Positions 17,785 to 25,141 of a stretch of DNA of 64,000 nucleotides are shown here, in pieces (the first letter of the stretch is position 1; each line of letters opens with the position of its first letter). Below the pieces are notes generated by a model, which searched no databases, was not told where the DNA came from, and saw only the letters and a list, made by a program, of their open reading frames with translations. A program made the translations under genes and the position numbers. Source of the DNA: BNXB01 sp031556375 (lineage in GTDB: Bacteria; Bacteroidota; Bacteroidia; Bacteroidales; Azobacteroidaceae); assembly GCA_031556375.1 (NCBI GenBank), contig JAVBTA010000012.1, forward strand, positions 31,337 through 95,336, given 5' to 3'.

Positions 17785-19329
17785 ATGAAGAAAGACAGGC
17801 TCTTATGGGCAGACGATGAAATTGATTTACTGAAACCTCATATTCTTTTTTTGGAAGATAAAGGTTTCGAAGTGGTAACCGTTTGTAGCGGTCAGGATGC
17901 TATCGATTGTTGTAAAGAAGAACACTTCGACATTATTTTCCTCGATGAAAATATGCCGGGACTAAGTGGTCTGGAAACCTTGGCTGTAATCAAGGATCTG
18001 AGACCTAATATCCCGGTGGTAATGATTACCAAAAGCGAGGAAGAAAGTATTATGAACCAGGCTATTGGGAGCAAAATCGCGGATTATCTCATCAAACCTG
18101 TAAACCCCAATCAAATTCTACTTTCTATAAAGAAAAACCTACATAAAACCGAGATCATCAATCGGACTACTACTTCCGGATATCAACAGGAATTTGGAAA
18201 AATCGGGATGCAGATCAATGATTCCCTGACGACGGACGACTGGAAAGAAGTATATAAAAAGCTCGTTTACTGGGACCTCGAATTGGAAGAATCTCAAACG
18301 GGAATGTCCGAGATGTTGCAAACACAAAAGCAGGAAGCCAACCGGATGTTTGCCAGATTCATCAAAAATAACTATCCCGGATGGTTAGAAAATCCTGAAA
18401 AACGTCCTCTCATCAGTCCGGATATTTTCAAAAAGAAAGTGTTCCCTCTGCTCGAAGAAGGCCATCAGGTATATTTTATCCTGATCGATAACTTCAGACT
18501 CGACCAGTGGAGAGAAGTAAAAGACCTGCTCTCGGATTTTTTTACGTATGAAGAGGATATGTATTATGCAATTCTTCCTACGGCAACCCAATATGCCCGA
18601 AACTCTATTTTCTCAGGTCTGATGCCTGTACAGATAGAAAAAATGTTCCCTGATCTCTGGGTCGATGAAGAATCGGAAGAAGGTAAAAATCTGAACGAAG
18701 CACCCCTGATCGGGACTCAAATCGAACGTTTCCGTAAGAAATATACTTTTTCATACCACAAGGTCAATGAATCCTCCTATGGAGAACGACTGCTCAACAA
18801 TTTCAACCAACTGGATAATTATCAGTTGAATGTTATTGTTCTGAACTTTGTAGATATGCTCTCTCATGCCCGTACCGAATCAAAGATGGTTCGGGAATTA
18901 GCTTCTTCGGAAGCAGCATACCGTTCTTTAACCCGCTCCTGGTTCCGCCATTCGGCAACATTGGAACTTTTCAGAAAAATATCAGAAAAAAACTGTAAAG
19001 TAATACTTACAACCGACCATGGAACGATTCGGGTAAATGAAGCGATAAAAGTAGTCGGAGATAAAAATACAAATACAAACCTACGTTATAAAGTGGGGAA
19101 AAGCCTATCCTACAACCCCAAAGAGGTTTTTGAGGTTAAAAATCCGGAAAAATTAGGCTTGCCAACCCCCAATATTACCTCAAAATATATCTTCGCAATG
19201 AATCAGGATTTCTTTGCGTACCCCAATAATTATAATTATTATGTTTCATATTATATGAATACTTTCCAGCATGGAGGAATTTCTATGGAAGAAATGTTGG
19301 TGCCTATCATAAATTTAGATCCTAAATAG
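17785..19329 (+). CDS. porX: PorX-type response regulator with PglZ/alkaline-phosphatase-like domain
   Basis: A 514-residue two-domain regulator. The N-terminal receiver has the acidic pair D10/D11, phospho-acceptor D54 (FLDENMPG) and K104 (YLIKP). The C-terminal PglZ domain (about 200-514) shows the alkaline-phosphatase-superfamily landmarks ILIDNFRLDQW, LPTATQYARNSIFSG and LTTDHGTI. In Porphyromonas gingivalis PorX acts with sensor PorY and sigma factor SigP in T9SS gene control and also has oligonucleotide phosphodiesterase activity. No PorY-like kinase is adjacent. A similar protein is present in Bacteroidales that lack T9SS, so the role may be wider. The frame continues for 21 sense codons beyond the TAG. 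Confidence 0.9.
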   Translation: MKKDRLLWADDEIDLLKPHILFLEDKGFEVVTVCSGQDAIDCCKEEHFDIIFLDENMPGLSGLETLAVIKDLRPNIPVVMITKSEEESIMNQAIGSKIADYLIKPVNPNQILLSIKKNLHKTEIINRTTTSGYQQEFGKIGMQINDSLTTDDWKEVYKKLVYWDLELEESQTGMSEMLQTQKQEANRMFARFIKNNYPGWLENPEKRPLISPDIFKKKVFPLLEEGHQVYFILIDNFRLDQWREVKDLLSDFFTYEEDMYYAILPTATQYARNSIFSGLMPVQIEKMFPDLWVDEESEEGKNLNEAPLIGTQIERFRKKYTFSYHKVNESSYGERLLNNFNQLDNYQLNVIVLNFVDMLSHARTESKMVRELASSEAAYRSLTRSWFRHSATLELFRKISEKNCKVILTTDHGTIRVNEAIKVVGDKNTNTNLRYKVGKSLSYNPKEVFEVKNPEKLGLPTPNITSKYIFAMNQDFFAYPNNYNYYVSYYMNTFQHGGISMEEMLVPIINLDPK

Positions 19330-19436
19330 AAACCTGCATTCAAAGCTCCGGCAGCTAAAGTAGACGGCAATAAACAGGAAAGAGAGGAGAGATGAGAGCT
19401 TTCCGCGTCGTTCTGCGGATTATGCAAAAAGTATTT

Positions 19437-19467
19437 TTTGAAAATTAAAACCAAAGACGTAACTTTG
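19437..19467 (+). promoter_or_regulatory. Promoter of the aminotransferase gene
   Basis: TTTG at 19437-19440 and TAACTTTG at 19460-19467 are separated by 19 nt, a textbook Bacteroidota promoter, 27 bases before the ATG at 19495. Confidence 0.8.
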
Positions 19468-19494
19468 TGAGAACTAATCCAAAAAATAACACAA

Positions 19495-20811
19495 ATGAAT
19501 AATATTCCTATCGATCCAACCATTGTTAGCGAAGCTATCAATAAATTAAATATCGAAGATTTCGGACGGGCAACTATCCGTGAGGTTGTTGCTATCTCCG
19601 GTGAAGTAGAAAAAAACTCCGGAGTCGAGTTTATTCACATGGAAATGGGTGTTCCGGGTTTGCCTCCTGCACAACTAGGAGTCGATGCCGAAATTAAGGC
19701 CTTACAGAATGGCATTGCCTCTATTTATCCGATCATTGACGGACTCCCCGAATTAAAGACTGAAGCATCACGGTTTATTAAGGCATTTGTTGATTTGGAT
19801 ATTTCTCCGGAGTGTTGTGTGCCTGTAACCGGCTCGATGCAGGGGACTTACACTTCATTCCTGGTTGCAGGACAATGCGATCCTACAAAAGACACAATTT
19901 TATTTATCGATCCCGGTTTTCCCGTACAAAAACAACAAATCCTCGTCATGGGATATAAACACGAATCTTTCGATGTTTATAATTACAGAGGAGAGAAACT
20001 AAAGGAAATATTGGAGAGTTATCTTCAAAAAGGAAATATCGCAGCCGTGATTTATTCCAATCCGAACAACCCGGCCTGGTTCTGTTTGAAAGAAGAAGAA
20101 TTGAAAATTATAGGTGACCTGGCTACAAAATATGACACTATTATTTTAGAAGATCTGGCCTATTTCGCAATGGATTTCCGGAAAGATCTGGGGAGTCCTT
20201 TTCAGGCGCCATTTCAGTCCACAGTTGGGAAATATACCGATAATTATCTGCTGTTGATTTCCGGATCTAAAGTGTTCAGTTACGCCGGACAACGGATCGG
20301 AGTCGTCGCCATGTCGGATAAACTATATCACCGTAAATATGACGGGTTGACTGCCCGTTATGGAGGAGGTACTTTTGGAAGCGTATTTATACACAGAGCC
20401 TTATACGCTCTATCTTCCGGAACCAGCCATACTGCACAATATGCTTTGGCTGCTATGTTCAAGGCTGCATCGGATGGAGAATTTCGTTTTGTCGATGATG
20501 TAATGGAATACGGACGACGGGCTCATAAACTGAAGGAAATTTTCCTGAAATATGGTTTTAAAATCGTTTATGATAAAGATATGGAAGATCCTATTGCCGA
20601 CGGATTTTATTTCACAATCAGTTATCCGGGAATGACAGGAGCCGAACTAATGCAAGCTCTGATTCCATATGGAGTCAGCGCTATTTCCCTGCTTACCACC
20701 GGAAGTCGCCAGGAAGGATTAAGAGCATGTGTATCTTTTATCAAGAATCATCAGTACAAACTTCTGGAAACCCGCTTAAACAGGTTCAGAGAACAATACC
20801 CTATTGCATAA
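19495..20811 (+). CDS. PLP-dependent class I/II aminotransferase
   Basis: A 438-residue cytosolic fold-type I PLP enzyme. Visible landmarks are YPIIDGLPELKTEASRFI (substrate and PLP region), the NPNNPAW motif (about 189-195), the Asp of LEDLAYFAMD and the Schiff-base lysine in LISGSKVFSYAGQR (K259) with its phosphate-binding Arg. Substrate is not identifiable by eye; aspartate- or aromatic-type amino acids are likely for this family. It has its own promoter after porX, so it need not share regulation with the secretion genes. Confidence 0.9.
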   Translation: MNNIPIDPTIVSEAINKLNIEDFGRATIREVVAISGEVEKNSGVEFIHMEMGVPGLPPAQLGVDAEIKALQNGIASIYPIIDGLPELKTEASRFIKAFVDLDISPECCVPVTGSMQGTYTSFLVAGQCDPTKDTILFIDPGFPVQKQQILVMGYKHESFDVYNYRGEKLKEILESYLQKGNIAAVIYSNPNNPAWFCLKEEELKIIGDLATKYDTIILEDLAYFAMDFRKDLGSPFQAPFQSTVGKYTDNYLLLISGSKVFSYAGQRIGVVAMSDKLYHRKYDGLTARYGGGTFGSVFIHRALYALSSGTSHTAQYALAAMFKAASDGEFRFVDDVMEYGRRAHKLKEIFLKYGFKIVYDKDMEDPIADGFYFTISYPGMTGAELMQALIPYGVSAISLLTTGSRQEGLRACVSFIKNHQYKLLETRLNRFREQYPIA

Positions 20812-20838
20812 AAAATAAAGTCCTTTTTGCATCCTTTT

Positions 20839-20868
20839 TTTGTTATTAGCGTTTTAATTGTATATTTG
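20839..20868 (+). promoter_or_regulatory. Promoter of the small sorting-domain protein gene
   Basis: TTTG at 20839-20842 and TATATTTG at 20861-20868, with an 18-nt spacer. The ATG at 20894 follows 25 bases later. A TTG codon at 20858 overlaps this promoter and so cannot be the start. Confidence 0.75.
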
Positions 20869-20893
20869 CAAAGATTTGGAGTATTGTATCCAT

Positions 20894-21211
20894 ATGAAAA
20901 GAAATCTACTTTTTATTATAATAGCGGTATTCTTATCTTTACAGTCTGCTGTTCGCGCACAACAGGATGTGAAGCAAAAGTCTGTTGCTGTGGTGGATAG
21001 CAATGCTATTGACATCATTCTGGTCGATTCGAACAAATTACAGGTAAAGAATGCCCCGATAGGGAAAAAACTGGAAGTCTATTCAATCGTCGGGAACAAA
21101 GTAAAAGAGTTTGAAATGAAGACTTCTTCCGGAGAATATACACTTAATTTACCTAGAAGTGTTTATATTGTAAAACTTGACGGCACTGTTCGTAAGTATG
21201 TTATAAAATGA
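20894..21211 (+). CDS. Tiny secreted protein consisting mainly of a T9SS type A-like sorting domain
   Basis: A 105-residue product from ATG 20894: a clear Sec signal peptide (residues 1-23, ending SAVRAQ), a short linker (QDVKQKSVAVV), then about 70 residues with the pattern of a T9SS C-terminal domain (LEVYSIVGNKVKEFEM, GEYTLNLPRSVYIVKLDG, RKYVIK). No cargo domain sits between signal and sorting domain. It lies about 1.6 kb downstream of porX. CTD-only or CTD-dominated proteins such as P. gingivalis PorA are reported to take part in PorXY signalling, so a monitor or regulator role is possible. Alternatively it is a general small beta-sandwich protein retained in the periplasm. Confidence 0.7.
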   Translation: MKRNLLFIIIAVFLSLQSAVRAQQDVKQKSVAVVDSNAIDIILVDSNKLQVKNAPIGKKLEVYSIVGNKVKEFEMKTSSGEYTLNLPRSVYIVKLDGTVRKYVIK

Positions 21212-21234
21212 TTTTTCTTTCCGAAAGTTTGTAT

Positions 21235-21242
21235 TACTTTTG
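21235..21242 (+). promoter_or_regulatory. -7 element of prs
   Basis: TACTTTTG, 29 bases before the ATG at 21272. The GTG at 21242 overlaps the last base of this box, so it is unlikely to be the start codon. Confidence 0.6.
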
Positions 21243-21271
21243 TGAAAATTTTAAAACCCATCATTAATCTC

Positions 21272-22210
21272 ATGCAAACAGGCGTCCCCTTTAAAGTTTT
21301 CTCGGGTACAAATTCCCGTTATCTAGCTGAAAAAATATGTAAAAGTCTCAATTGTGAATTAGGTCACATGAACATCGAGCGTTTCGCTGACGGTGAATTT
21401 TCTGTTTCCTACGAAGAATCTATCCGGGGCAGTTACGTATTTTTAGTTCAATCTACATTTCCTAATGCCGACAATTTAATGGAGCTTTTGCTGATGATCG
21501 ACGCAGCAAAAAGAGCTTCTGCTAAATCGGTTATCGCAGTCATCCCATATTTCGGATGGGCCCGTCAGGATAGAAAAGATAAACCACGTGTCGCAATCGG
21601 GGCTAAACTGGTTGTAGACATGCTGAGCGCTGCTGGAGTTAACCGTGTGATAACAATGGATTTACATGCCGATCAAATCCAGGGATTTTTCAATGTTCCG
21701 GTGGATCACCTATATGCATCCAGTGTTTTTATTGAAGAAATAAAGAGCATGAATCTGCCTAACCTGGTAATTGCGACTCCTGATGTTGGAGGGACAAAAC
21801 GTGCAAGCGCTTACGCAAAGCACCTGAATTTGCCAATGGTTATTTGCTATAAATTGCGTAAAAAAGCCAATGAAATCGCTGAAATGAAAGTAATTGGAGA
21901 TGTTGAAGGAATGGACATCCTGTTGGTTGATGATATCGTAGATACAGCAGGAACAATAACAAAAGCTGCCGATTTGATGTTGGCAGAAGGAGCCGCTTCT
22001 GTTCGCGCGATTGCTTCTCACGCTGTAATGTCTGACCCGGCTTCTACCCGTGTCGATGCTTCTGCATTAACAGAAATCATGTTTACCGATAGTATCCCCT
22101 ATTCAAAGAAATGCGAAAAAGTAAGGATTATATCTGTGGCAGATATGTTTGCGGATGCCATTCGCAGAGTTTACAACAACGAATCTATCAGTTCTCTTTA
22201 TTTGATATAA
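21272..22210 (+). CDS. prs: Ribose-phosphate pyrophosphokinase (PRPP synthetase)
   Basis: Makes PRPP from ribose 5-phosphate and ATP for nucleotide, histidine and tryptophan synthesis. The 312-residue product has the family motifs: FADGEFSV, the ATP-contacting IPYFGWARQDRKDKPR segment, the divalent-cation site TMDLHADQIQGFF, and the PRPP loop LLVDDIVDTAGTI. Start chosen at ATG 21272 (MQTGVPFKVFSG), because the upstream in-frame GTG lies in the promoter. Cytosolic, usually hexameric. Confidence 0.95.
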   Translation: MQTGVPFKVFSGTNSRYLAEKICKSLNCELGHMNIERFADGEFSVSYEESIRGSYVFLVQSTFPNADNLMELLLMIDAAKRASAKSVIAVIPYFGWARQDRKDKPRVAIGAKLVVDMLSAAGVNRVITMDLHADQIQGFFNVPVDHLYASSVFIEEIKSMNLPNLVIATPDVGGTKRASAYAKHLNLPMVICYKLRKKANEIAEMKVIGDVEGMDILLVDDIVDTAGTITKAADLMLAEGAASVRAIASHAVMSDPASTRVDASALTEIMFTDSIPYSKKCEKVRIISVADMFADAIRRVYNNESISSLYLI

Positions 22211-22239
22211 CACTTCATACGATGCACATTTTTCGTGCG

Positions 22240-22288
22240 TCAGCTCATCATCGCAGAGCATCTCTGTAGGCGGGGGTGTCAGCCCCCG
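22240..22288. terminator. GC-rich stem-loops between convergent prs and trkH
   Basis: Within the 105-base gap between converging genes are CAGAG/CTCTG around 22255-22267 and a stronger CGGGGG (22271-22276) / CCCCCG (22283-22288) stem with a 6-nt loop. GCAC/GTGC around 22224-22238 may form a third. No clean T-run follows, so termination is a likely but unproven role. Confidence 0.5.
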
Positions 22289-22315
22289 TATGGTGATGGT
22301 ACCCACCTCCCAATT

Positions 22316-23806
22316 TTATTTCTTCCAGAAACCCGGAGTAAACAGGATCAATACGGTAAAAAGCTCCAAACGGCCGACTAACATCAGGAAAGACAGCAAC
22401 CATTTGGCAAAGTCGGTAAGTTCAGAAAAAGATCCTGACGGGCCATGGCTTCCCAATCCCGGACCTACATTTCCGATCGCCGTAACCGCGGCTCCAATGG
22501 CCTCATCAAACTGCAACCCGGTAAAAAGAAGGGCAATCATCGCGAAAAGGATAATCACTATATAAAGAAATACGAAGGCCAATAAGCGTTGCACAACATC
22601 CATGGAAATAACATGCCCGTTTAACCTCACAGGGATAACAGCTCTCGGGTGAATCAGACGTCCAAACTCATTTAGCGCATTTTTTATCAAAACAACTACC
22701 CGGATAACTTTCAATCCTCCACTGGTAGAACCTGCACATCCGCATATAAGCATCAATACAAGTAAGATAACCCAGAAGAACGGCCCCCAGGGAACATAAT
22801 CCTGCGTAGAGAATCCTGTTGTAGTAATCAATGAAACTACCTGAAACAACGAATTACGGAACGATTCAAAATGTCTTACGTCCGGGGTTGTTATGACCAA
22901 ACCAATCATTACAACGATTGTAGCGACAGTAATAATACCTAAAAACCAATGTATTTCCTCATCATGTAATACCCGCTTGAAGTTTTTCTTGAGTAGAAAA
23001 TAATATATTGAGAAATTGATCGCACCTATGATCATAAATATCACCACGACAAACTCCAGATAAGTGGATCCCCAGTGTGCAAGACTCGCCTGCTTGGTAG
23101 AATATCCACCGGTCGAAATCGTTGTCATTGCATGACAAATCGCATCATACAAATCCATCGGACCTAAGTAAAGAAGTACAACCAACAACAAGGTAAACAC
23201 CATGTAAATACCCCAGATCCGCTTTGCAACCTCTACTACTCGTGGACGGAACCTGTCGTGAAATAATCCGGTTGTCTCCGCATCAAACAACTGGGACGCC
23301 TCTCCTCCGAATAATGGTAAAAGGACAAGAGAAAACACAATAACTCCCAATCCACCAAGCCATTGGGTCATGCATCTCCAGAACATCAAGCCTTGAGGCA
23401 TAGCCTCAATATCGTTCAGTATAGTCGCACCTGTCGTTGTAAAACCCGACATTGTCTCAAAAAAAGCATCAGTGAATGACGGAATAGAACTACTGATAAA
23501 AAACGGGATTGAACCAAAAAGAGAAAATAGTATCCAGGACATAGTCACGGTAAAAAAGCTCTCCCGTTTCCCAACAATCTTTGATTTCTCAGCCAGATTT
23601 CCGGAAAATGTCAGCAGCAGTCCGAAAAACAGGCATAAACCTGTCGAGATCAACAAATACTTGAAATCAGCACCGTGATATATCAATGAAACCATTGCTG
23701 CAAGAAAGATAAAAAAAGATTCCATGACAAGAGTCATTCCAAGAATCTTAGCAATAAACCTCCAATTCAAACCAGGTCCACTCATATCTTTAAAGAACGA
23801 AAACAT
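22316..23806 (-). CDS. trkH: Trk-type potassium uptake protein, membrane subunit
   Basis: A 496-residue integral membrane protein with the repeated pore-loop signatures of TrkH: GFTTTGATIL, STGGYSTK, TTTGFST and GNVGPGLG, each after a hydrophobic helix. It translocates K+ coupled to cation movement and needs the NAD-binding ring protein TrkA. The ATG directly abuts the trkA stop codon (no intervening base), so the pair is translationally linked. Length is normal for TrkH. Confidence 0.94.
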   Translation of the reverse strand: MFSFFKDMSGPGLNWRFIAKILGMTLVMESFFIFLAAMVSLIYHGADFKYLLISTGLCLFFGLLLTFSGNLAEKSKIVGKRESFFTVTMSWILFSLFGSIPFFISSSIPSFTDAFFETMSGFTTTGATILNDIEAMPQGLMFWRCMTQWLGGLGVIVFSLVLLPLFGGEASQLFDAETTGLFHDRFRPRVVEVAKRIWGIYMVFTLLLVVLLYLGPMDLYDAICHAMTTISTGGYSTKQASLAHWGSTYLEFVVVIFMIIGAINFSIYYFLLKKNFKRVLHDEEIHWFLGIITVATIVVMIGLVITTPDVRHFESFRNSLFQVVSLITTTGFSTQDYVPWGPFFWVILLVLMLICGCAGSTSGGLKVIRVVVLIKNALNEFGRLIHPRAVIPVRLNGHVISMDVVQRLLAFVFLYIVIILFAMIALLFTGLQFDEAIGAAVTAIGNVGPGLGSHGPSGSFSELTDFAKWLLSFLMLVGRLELFTVLILFTPGFWKK

Positions 23807-25141
23807 TTAATTAAAGTAATCCTCCAGTTTTCTCATTGCCGTATCCAAACAGAATACTACCACATGGTCGCCATCCTGAATAAGAGTATCTCCTTCGATA
23901 ATGTAAGGAATACCATCGCGGATCAATCCTCCCAAAGTCATATCTTTAGGCAGGTTGAGATCCTTCACCGGCTTACGTGTGATCTTCGAGTTAGAGTGGG
24001 CCACCAACTCAGCCACATCGGCATTCGCAAAAGCAAGGCATTTAACATTGGAGACATCGGCATCCAACAAAAACTGGTAAATATGACTTGCTGCAATCAG
24101 TTTTTTATTGATGACGGTGCCAATATCCAACTTTTCCGCCATCTGTATATAATCAAGATTCTCTATTTTTGCCACAGTTTTTTTTACGCCCAGGGTCTTA
24201 GCAGCCACACAAGCGAGGATATTAGCTTCGGAGTTTTCAGTCAAAGCGACAAAAGCGTCACAACTTTTGATATTTTCCTGAGTAAGAAGGTCCGTATCAC
24301 GCCCATCGCCATGAATAATCATCACATTATTACCTACTTTCTCCGCCAATTTATAGCTTTTCTCCTTATTTTTTTCAAGAATTTTGACCCGTATATTCCC
24401 GGGAAGTTGTTCCGCAACTTTAATGGCAATACGGCTTCCCCCCATAATTGTTACTTTATTGATATTGATTTCATCTTTTCCCGCCTGATTCTTAACAACA
24501 TCGATGTGTTCTCTCGTTGTTGTGAAGAAAAGGATATCGCCCGATTTCACCTGGTCTTTTCCCCGGGGGATAATCGTCTCATTTTCACGTTTAATTGCAA
24601 CGATATGATAAATCCTATCTTCTGGAGAAAGATCATAAAGATATTTGTCGACAATAGGTGCATTATCCCGCACTTTTACCCCAATCAGGATCAAGTCCCC
24701 TCCACACAGTTCCCACCACTGACGGGTCCAAGGTTTCTTCAACGCGCTTAATATTTCCTGAGCAGCCAGTCTTTCAGGGCAAATCAGGGAATCCACTCCT
24801 AATCTTTCAAAAAACTCCAGATTTTTGGGAAGGAAATATTCTTCATTACTCACACGTGCAATGGTCTTAGCAGCACCAAGATTAGTAGCAAGCATACAGG
24901 CTGTCATATTTGTCGATTCTTCAGGGGTAACTCCGATAAATATATCGGCTTTTCCGATCCCTGCCGCCTGAAGATCCTGAATTGATGTCGGGTTTCCGAC
25001 AACGGTCATCACTTCAACGTTACTTGAAAAATTAAGCCTTTCTTCACTCTGATCCATCAGAATGATATCTTGTTTTTCGCGGGCCAACATTTTAGAGAGG
25101 TGAGTACCTACCTCTCCTGCTCCTCCAATGATGATTCTCAT
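23807..25141 (-). CDS. trkA: Trk potassium transporter regulatory subunit TrkA
   Basis: A 444-residue cytosolic protein with two RCK/TrkA-N units. The first nucleotide-binding loop is IIGGAGEVGTHLS at the start; the second begins near ITMGGSRIAIKVAEQL (about residue 230). Each Rossmann unit is followed by a TrkA-C-like segment. NAD/NADH or ATP binding gates TrkH. The start codon overlaps the dxs stop by 4 bases (ATGA) and the stop abuts the trkH start, making a dxs-trkA-trkH operon. Confidence 0.94.
   Translation of the reverse strand: MRIIIGGAGEVGTHLSKMLAREKQDIILMDQSEERLNFSSNVEVMTVVGNPTSIQDLQAAGIGKADIFIGVTPEESTNMTACMLATNLGAAKTIARVSNEEYFLPKNLEFFERLGVDSLICPERLAAQEILSALKKPWTRQWWELCGGDLILIGVKVRDNAPIVDKYLYDLSPEDRIYHIVAIKRENETIIPRGKDQVKSGDILFFTTTREHIDVVKNQAGKDEININKVTIMGGSRIAIKVAEQLPGNIRVKILEKNKEKSYKLAEKVGNNVMIIHGDGRDTDLLTQENIKSCDAFVALTENSEANILACVAAKTLGVKKTVAKIENLDYIQMAEKLDIGTVINKKLIAASHIYQFLLDADVSNVKCLAFANADVAELVAHSNSKITRKPVKDLNLPKDMTLGGLIRDGIPYIIEGDTLIQDGDHVVVFCLDTAMRKLEDYFN

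Noticed and set aside
19402..19419. TCCGC/GCGGA stem after porX as a terminator
   Set aside because: Only five base pairs with an 8-nt loop and no immediate T-run; too weak to call.
20858..20893. TTG start for the small sorting-domain protein
   Set aside because: Overlaps the promoter -7 box TATATTTG and precedes an intact signal peptide at ATG 20894.
21242..21271. GTG start for prs
   Set aside because: Overlaps the -7 box. ATG 21272 gives the normal N-terminus.
23864..24751. 295-codon plus-strand reading inside trkA
   Set aside because: Fully antisense to a well-supported TrkA gene, without signal, motif or promoter.
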